Positions 21,219 through 32,807 of a stretch of DNA of 64,000 nucleotides are shown piece by piece. The position numbers were made by a program, and so were the translations under genes. Under the pieces are notes generated by a model. The model did not search any database, was not told the DNA's origin, and worked only from the letters and a program-made list of their open reading frames with translations. Source of the stretch: Nelumbo lutea (taxonomy: Eukaryota > Streptophyta > Magnoliopsida > Proteales > Nelumbonaceae); assembly GCA_022828595.1 (NCBI GenBank), contig JAKGHH010000004.1, positions 57,376,422 to 57,440,421 on the forward strand. Reading direction: 5' to 3'. The first letter of the stretch is position 1, and each line of letters opens with the position of its first letter.

Positions 21219-22744
21219 TGTCGAAGCCCTCAAAATTAGTACTAGTCCCACAATAAGATATTTGTAGTAAAAGTGGTGCTAGGTCGAATCCCACAGGGAG
21301 CAAATCAGTAATCTCTTAGCCGAACAGATACTATAATTGAGTGGGAAAATTTAATAACTAAAATTAAAAGAATAAGAAAGCTCTTAAACAAACAAGAGAA
21401 AATTAGTCTTACCGAATTCTGGTTCAAGGGTTTGGGTTGAATCTATTGGCCATTAATCCTAGGTAAATTTCAGCATTCTTGCAATTCAAGCATTTAACCT
21501 TAGATTTATTAGGATAGCCATAATAAACCATGTGTTTTCCTAATTCAGTTGACCAAACCCAGCATTCGATCAACACTTATCACCACTCAACTGGGTACGA
21601 TAGCGTTCCATGTTAAACAGTGATAGCATTAAGATTTGTGAAAATAGTTAAACCAAAATAACAATAATTGAGATAGCTGCAATTACTGAATCTTGTTCCA
21701 TCGATTCCTTTAGGTTGAACCATGTTAAAACATTGGTCAAAGGCTGTCATGAACAACTGACCAAAAAAGATATCAACCTAATTGCTACTTGTACCATTAT
21801 TCGTGACAATTACGGATCGCCGAAATCATGGATAGTAGTAGGAAAATCAACATTAATTCAGTTTGTCAAACTAATTAACATCAACATCCAATAAAAATAT
21901 GCACAAGAATCAATGAATACTTGAATTAGAAAGCAAGAAAATAAATTAACTACAGAACCTCACAATGACACAATCGAACCTCCCCCCTTGAACCAGAAAA
22001 AGAAACCTAGCTACTCATGATCTGCGCAATCTTCATGCTCTGCTTCTCCATGGCCGAATTGCTTTTCTTGATAGCTTGAGTTGCTGAAGCTTGCTTGGAT
22101 GCTTGGAGTGAGTGATGCTAGAGCTGGTATGCCCCCCTCTTATATAGCCAAAGGAGAGGGCTGTTTTCCAACTCCTTCTAGGAAATCATCTTATCTTTAG
22201 GGAGTCTTGATCTTCTTTGAACTAATCCTATCATATTTCTTATCTAATGATCTAATCTCAATCTTCTTATCTCTTTAGGATTACATTCAAGACTTTAGAT
22301 CTGATAAGACTCTCTCCTTAGAGATTACATTCGATATTTGGACTCTTGACTCTTGAATTCGAGTTGGTCTACTTTAAGGTACGTCTGCGAGTTGGGCTTT
22401 AGTTGTGAAATGGGCCTGGCTGTGAACTTGCTCCAACTTCAGGTTCATTTTTGTACTCGATTCAAGCCGAATCTATCAAAACCCAAAACATTAAAGTTGT
22501 GGGCCTTCCTTTTTTCTAATGCTTCTTGAATTGTCCAATTCGAAGTCCAGAATTGAGAGTTAGGCCCAAATTACTGTCTGTCACTGAAACTGTGCAAAAT
22601 CACCCGATTTGCCCTGTTTTCTTCCAATTGCCTTTTTTATTGCCCTGAATCAAAATACAAGAGTAATGAGTTTATTTAAGTGCTAAAGTAATGTAAAAAG
22701 ATGAAAATTAGGGGACAAAAATAGGGTTCTTTTCAGTCTCATCA
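21219..22744 (-). mobile_element. Gypsy D 3' LTR (Athila-like)
   Basis: A 1526-bp minus-strand LTR: TGATGAGACTG at 22744 to ...CTTCGACA at 21219. Directly beyond its start is a polypurine tract, so this is a 3' LTR. The minus strand has a TATATAAGAGGGG box near 22138. It shares blocks with C and the nested LTR at 12780 (e.g. the AAACATTAAAGTTGTGGG stretch ~22485). It interrupts the PMD remnant of element H. Confidence 0.85.
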
Positions 22745-22760
22745 AATCCCCCCACACTTA
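22745..22760 (-). other. Polypurine tract of gypsy D
   Basis: TAAGTGTGGGGGGATT on the minus strand, next to the LTR start TGATG. It is the primer for plus-strand DNA synthesis in LTR elements. Confidence 0.85.
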
Positions 22761-22764
22761 AACT

Positions 22765-22782
22765 TTGCCTGTCCTCGGGCAA
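22765..22782 (-). other. Hairpin beside the polypurine tract, D copy
   Basis: TTGCCTG-TCCT-CGGGCAA in plus reading. It is in the same place as the hairpins of B, B' and C; the stem differs from theirs by a paired change (T-A to C-G). Confidence 0.65.
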
Positions 22783-23720
22783 GGCAAAACTCAAGCAAAA
22801 CAAGAGAACCTAACTATTGCAATTCTCTTTTTTTCTCTATACGAGGCCTGGTCCAATGCATGCTTTAGTCCAGTCTTGGTAACCTTCCCCTTTTCATCTC
22901 TTTCTCCCCTTTTTCTTGTCCAAGAGTGATTGCAAATCACCATTCCTCATGGTCCCAAGTTAAATCGATAGTCAAGGAGACAAGCCTTCTCAGGCTGAAA
23001 CTCCTTGGATTGCACGGGTACTCATTGCTTTTAACAAACCAATTCAGCCAGATTCAAATACTTCTTTGAATCAAAACAAGGATTGCTAATTGCCATAAGC
23101 TTGCTATGTATCACATCTCCACCACTTAGTGTTAATTCCAAGGATCTGAAGGTGAGAATGAGGTTGGGGTTCTAGGGTGAGTGCATTTTATGCTCCATCT
23201 CACATTAGTCACAAATTTATTTTCTCTATTTTTTTTCACAAGAATCATAGGGTCTCGCCACCTGATCCATAAATTCATTGATCATGGTCTCAATCTGCCT
23301 AACATAGCAAGTTCTAGAATAATCAAACCATGTTTGAAAGATATTTATGCATCTTGCCTATTGATCGATTAAAATCATGAGGTACCATATGCAGCCAAGA
23401 ACGATTCATTTAGTCATGCTTGCATCCTATCCTATCTATTCAGCCTAGGCACATGATTCCTGATAAGTTGAAATCATTCAAGGATAAGCTTCCAGGGAAT
23501 AGAGTTTCCAAAAGCAAGGTTAAGAAGAGATGATCGAAGCATGCTAGGGTTTTTCGTCAAAGGAGATCCGCATTTTCAAATCTCAAATGGATGAGACTAT
23601 GGCCCATGGGAAGTGGCCACCAGAAGCATGGATAGCATACTGCTTCGAGAGCAAGGGGTCAAATGACATCATGGTTTGAAAGAGGGGCAGCTAGGGTCAT
23701 CTTGCAACATTCATCTTATA
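22783..23720 (-). other. Gypsy D internal 3' untranslated region, truncated
   Basis: About 0.95 kb of non-coding sequence like the 3' regions of B and B'. It contains one copy (23175-23206) of the GTGAG...GCAT / ATGC...CTCAC hairpin, and blocks such as TGGTCCCAAG that resemble B. No pol, leader or 5' LTR of D follows, so the element is truncated. The right border with H sequence is approximate. Confidence 0.55.
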
Positions 23721-24441
23721 TGTTGCATCTCGATTCTTGTTTCCTGGTAACCCAGACTATGGTCTTCGGATGGTGTTGGCTCCCCTTTCCATTCATGTAG
23801 TTGATGGATATCAATTACCATTGGCCTCGATGTTCTTAGGCTACCAATTCGACCAGATGGATAGCATAGTTCATTAAATAATGGATCCAAGTTGCAAGCG
23901 GCATTGCTCGTATACATTTTCTTTATGAGTGGTTTTAGCTTAGTGTCACTCCTTACTGGTTGTCTCCTTTGATTTTCACCATTGCAACACTGGATGGAGA
24001 TCAAACTAAAGAACAAACTCTTGATGTTTGTCACGGTAAATGGTGATTTGGTGCCAAGAGGCTTAAGTAGTTTGGGGTTGCCAAGATCGAGCTAAAGTTG
24101 TCTTCCTTGATGGCTTTGTATTGCGGTCATATGTTCAGCCCATCCATCATTCCATGTTGTTTTCTATTGGTGTCAATGTCCTTGAGGACGGTGGCCAACA
24201 GTGTTCCATTGATGCCAATCATCCTCTCACTCGCATCGCATGTCTCATTATCTGGCCTGGGGTTATCACCTGTCTTGATTGTGCCGGAGAGGCGCAAGTG
24301 ACATCCTATCGTCCTGACTGGCTTTTCTTGAAATTGGTTATGACAATATGGGATCGCAATTTTTGTGTTTAGCAGGTGAGGATGTCTTCTGGAATCGTCA
24401 AAACAACATGGCATTTCTTGGTGTCTCTTGTTTCCCTCTAG
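23721..24441 (+). pseudogene. PMD protein remnant of element H, middle part
   Basis: After gypsy D, plus-strand coding traces resume. From 23799 one frame reads VVDGYQLPLASMFLGYQF, which fits the PLA..LG..Y segment of plant mobile domains, then a stop-rich stretch, then VNVLEDGGQQCSIDANHPL and PDWLFLKLVMTIWDRNF. Frames change repeatedly. The function cannot be more than inferred: part of the same PMD-type protein as 20640-21218, disrupted by D. Open frames on the opposite strand here look like shadows. Confidence 0.4.
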
Positions 24442-25375
24442 TTGGTTTCAAGAGGGTTGAAGTCTGCAAGTCTGTGCGCTAGAGTTATCTATGCTCTTCT
24501 TGGCAAGCTGCAACTATTCATGGTTGTTGATCCCCACCCTCGTCATGTGATGTCCCCACCACTGAGTCATGTAACCGAACAAGGGGATGGTGAAGCCCTT
24601 TCCCAACCTGGTGTCCCTTCTGTGGTTCGGGTTGCTATTGAGGAGTCGGGGATGTTGGGCATTGACTACAAGGGTAAGAGCCCTGTTGAAGAAGGTGGGA
24701 GTAGCTGTCCTACTCTCTAGAAGAGGCGCAGAATGACAAGGGTGCCCCAGTCTTTCTTGCCAATATTATTTGGGCTAGTTGGTGAATCAGAGTCTCTCTC
24801 CAACATCCCAATGCCCTAGGAAGAGGAGTAGCCAGTTGGATATAGTCCACAAGAGTGTTCTGAGGGAGTTGTACAAGATCTTCTAGTTCCCTCTCCTTAG
24901 GTTGGGGAGAGAGCAGATACGGAGTTGGTGCAACCAGCTGTCCCAGTTCCTCCTGTTGTTGTGGTCACCCTTACTGTCGTTGGTGGGCGAGTGAAGAAAA
25001 TGGGTCCTCGTCCTTAGAAGAAGGAGTTAGGGATTTTTGGATTGGTAAGGGGGTATGCATCATTCAATTATTGATTTTCTCCTTTAGTATGTTCTGTTTA
25101 TTTGTTTTGATTGTACCTTGTTTTTTTTTTTGACGCATGGAGTTTGTAGTGTAAACTTGGCTAATATCTCCATGGCGTCTATGATTAGGCATTTTGTGGC
25201 AGACCTGAAAGCTCTTCAACTCCCTGCTGAGGGGGAGAAGTCACCTGAACGACATTTCGTTAACCCGAAGGATGCGGGTATCAGGACATGTGTTGACAGA
25301 GAGGGTGTTATTGGCGATTCTGTGCCTGGCAAGCCTGGGCGAGAGCAAAATCCCTCCATGATTGTGTAAGAGCAT
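24442..25375 (+). pseudogene. Element H coding remnant, C-terminal low-complexity region
   Basis: Reading frames 24442-24720 and 25118-25369 encode hydrophilic, Pro/Gly/Ser/Glu-rich sequence (e.g. PRHVMSPPLSHVTEQGDGEA, KSPVEEGGSSCPTL, then MIRHFVADLKALQLPAEGEK). I recognise no domain. The composition and position fit the variable linker that follows the PMD in such elements. Stops at 24721, 24821 and 25017 and a T-run near 25120 break it. Confidence 0.4.
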
Positions 25376-26460
25376 CCCCCAGGAGTCCGGTGGGCGAGAC
25401 CGAGGGCAATCAGCAACAATAGCCACCAGTTACAATGTCAGAGCAGCCCTTTGTAAGTCTAGTAGATGAAAGTGGTTGTAACCGGAGGCCTTCTATTGTG
25501 ATGCCAAAGAAGTTCTCTCGGGGAGAGTGTGGGCAAGGGGTTTCTGCGGTGCTTACGGAGTAGCTCCCAAGAATGTGATGGCCAAGTCCCAATGCGAATA
25601 GGAGGTTGCAATTGTTGATCATGGGACACTTGATGCCTATGAGGGGGTCTCGACTAAGCAATTCTAGTCCTCTGAGGTTTCGATTCAGCAACATGTATGC
25701 CTAGAAAGACAGTTTGAACCTGATCTAGTGGACACTAAAATGTCACAATAGTCTGATCCTAAGTCATTTGCTGAAGAACTTACATTGGTGCGACAAGAAT
25801 TGAAGGACTATTGTGAGAAGCATGAGCTTGTGCCCATTGGTTTCTCCATCGCTGATCCAGTCGTCATTCAGGGCATTCATAAGCACAAGAAGTTCGTTGT
25901 TTCATGCTCTATGGTGATAGTTATGGCTCTAATTATTCAGAAGGGATGGCTGTCGACTGGAGACATCCCACCGGTGGTCACGGGAGTGTCTTTGAACACA
26001 ATAGTGGCATTGATGCATTATGGATTAGGCAGTGGATGAGCTCTCGTGGTCACTTTTAGCCCACTAGATGAAGACATGTGCATCATTCGCCTCCTTAGGC
26101 TTCAAAATGGATCAGATAGAGGATAAAGTGGTCCTTTTTGTGCATGTTTTCTGGAAGGCTGGCTACAAGGAGTCAAACCCTCTGACCGTGCAAGATTCTA
26201 AGGAACTCCACCAACGCTAAAAGGTTATCCAATCGTTTCTTTCTAAGTCCAAGGAGAAGATGACTGCCCTGCTCAATGAGGCAGCTCACCATCAGAAGAT
26301 CATATGGAAGTTCAAGGAGGAAGATATAGAAATTTCAGAGATCCAGGCATAGTGCCAGAGCATGGAGAAGATAACTTAGAAGAGAGATGAGTGGTACAAG
26401 GAGTAGAATTTTTTGTACTTGTATTTTGTAAAGGAATATGTTGCTTACTGAAAAAAGGAA
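25376..26460 (+). pseudogene. Element H coding remnant, C-terminal coiled-coil-like part
   Basis: A frame at 25785-26039 reads VRQELKDYCEKHELVPIGFS and continues to a GWLSTGDIPPVVTGVSLN stretch; after a stop, 26240-26410 reads KEKMTALLNEAAHHQKIIW and KFKEEDIEISEIQA, charged heptad-like sequence that looks like a coiled coil. It ends in stops near 26405. I know no close family for the first part. Together with 20640-24441 it suggests one long, dead ORF. Confidence 0.4.
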
Positions 26461-26857
26461 AAAAAAGTGATGATGTGCATATTTTGTGCATGTTGTTTAT
26501 TATCTCTTTTGCCTTTGATTTTGCGATGATTGTAGACCTCTTGGGTTCATGATGTTTCGCCTTTGTACGAAGTATTGGGATGAACGCAATGCTAGTAGGC
26601 CCATTGGTCTGAACGTAATGCCAGTAGGCTTCATCAGACCAAGTGTGTTCTTAGTACCCTGGGCTCCTATTGGTTTACTTGTGCTATTATTTTGGTCATT
26701 TATGAAATCGTGAAAACAGTAACATTAACTTCATAGTGATTGGATAGATGTAGAGCTTAGCAGTTTTATATGTATATCTGGAAGGTGTCATCTTTGTGAT
26801 CAACAAAATGTGCACTGTTTGATGCAAAAGTGATTTTGTGCTATGGGTAGGCATCTG
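26461..26857. other. Element H, non-coding 3' part
   Basis: No supported gene. It contains a small direct repeat (GAACGCAATGCTAGTAGGCC near 26583 and GAACGTAATGCCAGTAGGCT near 26612). The segment is cut at 26857 by a solo LTR and resumes at 28686. Confidence 0.4.
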
Positions 26858-28685
26858 TGAAAGGAGGGAGAGATCCATCGTATGGACGCCAAGAATGCAG
26901 CGGAATAGGGTGGGTAAATTTCAAAAAATTTCTCTCCTCACTTCCAACTGGGAATCATATTCCCTGATTTTAGAATACAATATTCAATGATCTAATTGAA
27001 CCAAAACTGAACCAGATCTGAACCAAAGAAAAAGGGAAGGGTTATACCTGATACGGAGAATCGATATCTCCCAACGTCGGTGTTCACACCCAAAGAGTAC
27101 TCCCAAGATCTACTCCCACTAAAGATGGCATAGTGATGCTGGAGTAGAACTAGCAGTGATCGTCCCATGAACCAAATTCTTCACAAGAATTTGATGGAAG
27201 TGAAGAGCACCATATACAATCATCCTTTTAGCAAAGACCGATATCAAGAACACCTTCTTGATCTTTCCCTCTCAGAGAGATCGAACTGGGCAGTGAATGG
27301 TGGCGGTGGCTGGAGGAGAACTCTGAGATCCTATCTCAAATCGCAAAAGGATATTTCTGCTCTAAACCCTTGGTTTGAATTCTGGTAATGCAAGACTAGG
27401 GTTTCTCCTCTTTCTTAGTGATTAAGAAAACCTCCTAATCCCATTAGGAGTTATCCCAATCCAAATCTATATTTGGATAGAGAATTATCTTAATCCTATT
27501 TGTAGATTAGGTTAGCTCACTCTTGATCTTATTAGGAGGTTACCAGATTCAAATCTTTATTTGAATGGGGTAATTAAATCAGCTAGTTCGAAATGGGCTT
27601 TAGGCCCAATAAGTATTAAGTGCTCAACAGGCTTCCAAACTGCTGCCCAGTTGGGCTTCTTTGTATCGCGTGGGACCCAAGCACTAATCTACACATCAGC
27701 CAGATTCGGCCCAGCCTTTGTTACAAGGCCTAGCCGAATTCATTGGTGAGCCCAGTGAACACCTTGAGCCCATCACATGGACTCTATGGGCCCAACACTT
27801 ACACTAAGTGGTCCTTGGGCCAAGCCATCTTATAAAAACCTAGGGACTGTGGGCAGATGCAAGATTAGCCCATCAGGTGTAACCCTAAATGGCCTTACAC
27901 TCAACCTCTCAGCCCATAATGATCAAACATTGTCCGACAAAAGAGGACCTCTCTCTCGGCTACAATGTACAGTGTTGCACTCTCTGCTCGCATGGATCCC
28001 GGGAATTAAAACCATTTGCAAACATTTTGAAACCATACATATCTATATAACTTATATATAAGTTATGCAAAACAAAATTCCAATGATTGAAATCAACTAC
28101 CGGCAGTTTGGTTTCCATCAGAGAGAGTGCATCCCCGATCATTACCTTTGTCCGACAAAGGGGCTGATCCTGTCACTATGATCACCCACTCAGATGAATT
28201 CTCAGACTGTCCCAACATACCCAAGTTTTGACTCCCGCTAAGGATCTCACTGGTTGGCATATCAAAGATAGCCCAATTTGATACCTAGTGCAGTATCATA
28301 ATCGAGTCTAGGGGTCAGGTGTAACTTTCCAGTTTTGCCCATCAATCTCCAAGGTCTAGAGCAATACCGGAAATCTGGTCTGGTTCAATGAGTCAAGTAA
28401 TCCTACACTGCATGTGCTTCCAGTCTCACCCTGGCAGCTGAGACAGGCCACCCCAACACTTGGCAGCACACCAGTGTCAGCCTTGGTAGGAAAAATCTCC
28501 CTAGACTTATCCAACGACTGTGAACATTCTAAACTAACACGAGTCTCATTAAGTGTCTAGTTTAAGGGTCTTACATAGAAACATACCACACAACATGAAT
28601 CAAACATGCACTTCATTCATTTACACTAAATGTCAAAAGTACATCAAAACTGATTGGAGCTAAGGGCATACAAAACAATCTAACA
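26858..28685 (-). mobile_element. Solo LTR of the Ty1/copia family (1828 bp)
   Basis: A complete minus-strand LTR: in plus reading TGAAAGGAGGG ... CAATCTAACA. The terminal stem is TCCAT-CGT-ATGGA (26874-26886). The flanks are ATCTG (26853-26857) and ATCTT (28686-28690), a 5-base near-duplication with one mismatch. There is no internal sequence or partner LTR on either side, and element H sequence is on both sides, so it is a solo LTR. It retains the CAGCCC...AACCTAGGGACTGTGG and the GATCAAACATTGTCCGACAA blocks. Confidence 0.87.
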
Positions 28686-29292
28686 ATCTTTACCCAGAGT
28701 ATAACCATTTGCTTTAAGATGAAAATTGTTGCATGTGAATGGCAGATTGCAGCTTTGTTACTGCTAGGGTTTATGTCACTCGGTTGTGATGGTACGTGTA
28801 TGCTGCTCATCTTAATTACAAACTTTGTTAGTTGTAGTTAGGCCATTGCCATCTCATTTTGGGCATGCTATGTCATGGTTTATGGAATGTTTCATCGCAT
28901 ATATGGTCCTTTTTGGGATCGCCAAGGGCTTACTTTGCCAAGGTCCATTGGTGCATTTTGGATTGTCAAAGCTTTCCTAGTCTTGCCAGGTTATGTCATC
29001 GTGCTTGAGTATGCTAAGTGCTGAGATTCATTATCATGCTTGTTGTTGCTATGCATTTTTGTTGCCATTGTCTGTCATCGACTCTAGGGTTTCCAAGGTC
29101 TTCCTGGGTTTTCCAAGTAATGTTACCACATTTGGTAAAACTAAGTGTCAGGACTTATCATTGTACTTGGTGTTGCCAAGGCTTTCTTGGGTCAGTCAGG
29201 GTGGACCCTAGAACTTTAGAAGGCTTAGTACTTTGGTTTGTCATTGCACTTGGTGTTACAAGGGCCTTCCTAGTGTTGCTAGGGGACATGTT
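28686..29292. repeat. Element H 3' part with degenerate GCCAAGG...TTTCCT repeats
   Basis: Imperfect repeats of a unit like TTGCCAAGGCTTTCCTTGGG recur at ~28936, 28970 (GTCAAAGCTTTCCTAGTC), 29090 (TTCCAAGGTCTTCCTGGG), 29172 (TTGCCAAGGCTTTCTTGGG) and 29258 (TTACAAGGGCCTTCCTAG). No supported gene. It is ended by copia A at 29293. Confidence 0.5.
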
Positions 29293-31027
29293 TGTTAGAT
29301 AGTGTATGCCCTTAGCTCCAATCAGAATGATGTACCATATAACATTTAATGTAAATGAATAAAGTACATATTTGTTTCATGTTATTATTGTGTGTTTCTG
29401 TGTAATACCCTTAAACTGGACACTTATGAGACTCATTTTAGTTTAGAATCTACACAGCCGTTGGATAGATCTGGGGAGATTTATCCTGCCAAGGCTGACA
29501 CTGATGTTTTGCCAAGTTGGTTGGGGTGGCTTGTCTGAGCTGTCAGGGTGAGACATGAGGTACATGTAGTGTGGGTTTTTTTTTTTTTTGAAACCTTGAA
29601 TTGGACCAGAATTCCAATACCGCCCTGGACCTTGGAAATAGATGGGCAAAACTGGAATGTTGCACCTGACCCCTAGACTCGATTATGATACTTCACTAAG
29701 TGTCAGATTGGGCTATCTTTGATATGCCAATCAGTGAGATCCTTAGAGGGGGTCAAAACCTGGGTATGTTGGGACAGTCCGAGAATTCATCTAAGTGGGT
29801 GATCATAGTGATAGGATCAGCCCCTTTGTCGGACAAAGTGAATGATCGGGGGTGCACTCTCTCTGATGGAAACCAAAACTGCCGTCAGTCGATTTCAACA
29901 GTTGAAATTTGTTTTTGTAAAATACATTTACATAGAGATATGCATATACATATATATATGATGGTTTAGTGGCTTGATCTAGGGACCATTTAGTGTAAAT
30001 GTTGGGATCATTAAGAGCCCATGGTGATGGACTCAGGGGTTCACTGGCCTTGTAACAGAGGCTGGGCTAAACCCATGTGGCTGATGTGTAGATCAATGTT
30101 TTGGTCCCACGCCACACAAGGATAGCCAATTGGGCAGCAGATAGAAGGGTAAGTGAGCAAATGGATTTAATGGTCCTAAAGCCCAAATCGAACTAGCTTA
30201 ATGTGATTAATTAAAAGAGGGTGATTTTGGGATTCAGATCAGTAGATAGGATAAAGGATTGTCCCTATCCACTCAGAGAGTTTAGATCCAAATAAAGATT
30301 TGGGTCAAGAAACTCCTAATTAGATTAGGAGGGCTGATCTTTATCTGCTGATAAGATAAGGGATTATCCTTATCTCTTAAAGAGAGTCCAGATCCAAATA
30401 CAAGATTTGGATTAGGGAACTCCTAATGGGAATAGGAGAACCTCTCTTTAAGGCTATAAATAGAGCAGTATGGGGCAAACCAAAAACACAACACAGAAAA
30501 GAAGAGAGATCTCCAGGTTCGCAGATCACAAGAAAGAAATCTTGCAGTTCGACTACTTCAGATTTCTTCCCTTTACTACTCTTGCCGCATCTACTAGTTC
30601 GATATCCACCTGTAAGAGCGATCAAGAAGAGTTCTTGATATTATCTTTTGGAAGAAAAGATAATCAGAAGTCATGCTCACCCGCCCTCCATCGAGTTCTT
30701 GCTGAAGAATTCGGTTCTTGCTAAAGAACCATCCTGTTGATTATACTCCACCCTATGTTGTGTCATCTTCAGTGGGAGCAGTCTCTGGTATTCTCCTTGT
30801 GCGTGAACACCTTCGTTGGGGGATACTACTACTCCGTATCAGGTATATCCCTCTCCTACCTCTTGGTTTCAGATCTGGTTCGATTTGGGTTCAAGATTGA
30901 TCATTGAAAATTCAATTTTCTAAAATCGGGAATGTGATTCCCACATGGGAGAGAGAAATTTTTTGAAATTTTGCCCAACCTACCTGCAGGGTTCGGCCAT
31001 CCATATGATGGATCTCTCATCCCTTCA
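29293..31027 (+). mobile_element. Copia A 5' LTR (1735 bp)
   Basis: A full LTR, TGTTAGATAGTG ... CCCTTCA, followed by a primer site. The promoter-like TATAAATAG is at 30455. The terminal stem ATCCAT-ATG-ATGGAT is at 30999-31013. An impure T-run near 29580 is unique to this copy. It is the 5' LTR of the plus-strand copia whose gag and pol follow, split by gypsy insertions. The 3' LTR is not in the window. Confidence 0.92.
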
Positions 31028-31028
31028 G

Positions 31029-31045
31029 TTGTATCAGAGCTAGGT
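31029..31045 (+). promoter_or_regulatory. Primer-binding site (tRNA-iMet), copia A
   Basis: TTGTATCAGAGCTAGGT, two or three changes from TGGTATCAGAGCCAGGT, the complement of the initiator tRNA-Met 3' end, one base after the LTR. Confidence 0.88.
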
Positions 31046-32807
31046 TCAAATCTTGAACCAAAATCGACCAAATCTAGAACTGCGCAAATGGGCAGAAAGT
31101 GTTCTACCCGATTTGCGCACATTATTGATTAACTGGGAAATCAGTTCCCAGATTAAGGACAATTGATCTGAAATTAAATCTTTTTAAATATGATTTATAT
31201 TAAGAATTGTTCTTTGTATTTATCTTGATTTTTGGGTTATTCGTACGGTGGAGATCGAAGTCTTGATTGACATAAGAAAATTGCGCACATCTATTCTTCT
31301 TGTCTGTAATTATTTTTCTTTAATTTTTAGACAGAATGTATAGGAATTCAATTTAATGTAATATTAATAGAAAATTAGGATTTTCTATTTTATTTCATTC
31401 AAATTCGAAGTAGATCATGCAAAAGGAAGGAGTTTTGCAGATTAGGGTTCGGACATCTGTGATTTATAGTTTGAGAAACTGCAAAATGCAAACTAACCTC
31501 TGTTTTGTAGGGTAGCAGATCTACAAACAACCCTTCTACTGATTCTTGAATATCATGCATCAATAATTTATTTTCAGATCTATATCTTGAATTAAATTTT
31601 GAATTAAAAATCAAACCCTAGACCCATTCGAACCACATTGGACCAAACTAGTTGGACCGAATCTGTGGTTCGGTGGGGACTATTCTCAGCCCTAACTTTT
31701 CATTGTTGGGTCCAGGAGTTGATGGTTAATTGCAAGATGCAATTCAGCCTACACCTGTAAATCCCAGTTTTAATGTGTTAAAACTATTTTAGCCCATTAA
31801 CTACATAAAAGCTATATGGGCCGAACTGCTCTTTGCAATTCATCTCATATACCTAGATAATATTAATAAGTAATATTATGGATAATTATGGGCTTTAATT
31901 ATGGGTTTTACAGATATTAATTGATTGGATCAATTATGTTTTCATGCATGTGGTGTATGGATGTGTGATGTGCAACGTTCATGGGCCATATGTACTTGGC
32001 CCATGCTGATACGATAGTGGCTCTTGCACACACCATGGCTGAATGCACATCATTGCCATGGTGTCCTTAAGATCATTAGATGATTTCCCTTCATAGTGAG
32101 CCCCACACCAGCTTCCTCCCCAAGAGGAACCGTGCGGACCCCTAGCCGTTTAGGGCCCATCTAAATCTGACTTTATGAAAGCCAGTGCGAGCCACTTTGG
32201 TTTGACCTAAATTAAACTAGGGCGTAATATTTTGTTCCATCTGCTAAATAATGAGTGCATGTGATAGGGAGATTCATATGATGAACTCCCTAAAGGTCTT
32301 CCATCATTAGCATAAAGATGGGTCCTTCAGTAATGAGGAAATACACCATAAAATTGGGCTATCCATTTCCTGTTGGATCTATTGGAATGTTTCATAAGAT
32401 GATAGGGGTGCCATAGACCGGTGTGGGAGGGGCCTATCCTAAAATGGAAGACTCTCATGGTACCTTGGCGTTCACGAATATGATGGGTGAGCACTCACTA
32501 GACAGAAAGGTTTAACCTAAAATGGCAATGAACCTTGTCTAGTAGAGGCCAAAGGGAAAGCTCATAAGATGAGTGGATATGATTCTTCACAGAAAGGTGG
32601 TGGTGTTATGCAGTTGAAACAGTTGGCTCCATTCACCCTATGTGATTTCCCACATTTCCAGAGACATAATTCATAATCTCCGCCACTGAGATAGGAGGGA
32701 AATCTCAGATATAAACAAATGGGAATAGAAAATAGATTAAAAGCCATATCTATGAAAATAACATGAATCAAATAAGGTTGTGGACTAATATTTGCTTTTC
32801 ATCAGAA
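31046..32807 (+). other. Copia A 5' untranslated leader
   Basis: About 1.76 kb without a supported gene. Blocks are shared with the F and E1 leaders, e.g. CATGGGCCATATGTACTTGG (~31979), CACACCATGGCTGAATGCAC (~32031) and the segment before gag (AAATCTCAGATATAAACAAATGG, ~32700). The same long leader in three copies suggests it is a fixed part of this family. Confidence 0.8.
31081..31119 (+). other. Leader hairpin after the primer site, A copy
   Basis: TGCGCAAAT (31081-31089) pairs with ATTTGCGCA (31111-31119); inside, GGGCAGAA faces TTCTACCC with one mismatch and a loop AGTG. It sits 36 bases from the primer site. It is in the typical place for a packaging or dimerisation signal, but that role is inference. 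Confidence 0.75.

Noticed and set aside
24121..24372. Functional host gene for a PMD protein
   Set aside because: Stops, frameshifts and two element insertions break it, and it is set among repeats; a dead element is more likely.
23711..24414. Minus-strand open frames (107 and 95 codons) within element H
   Set aside because: They overlap the plus-strand PMD traces, show no recognised domain, and look like shadow frames.
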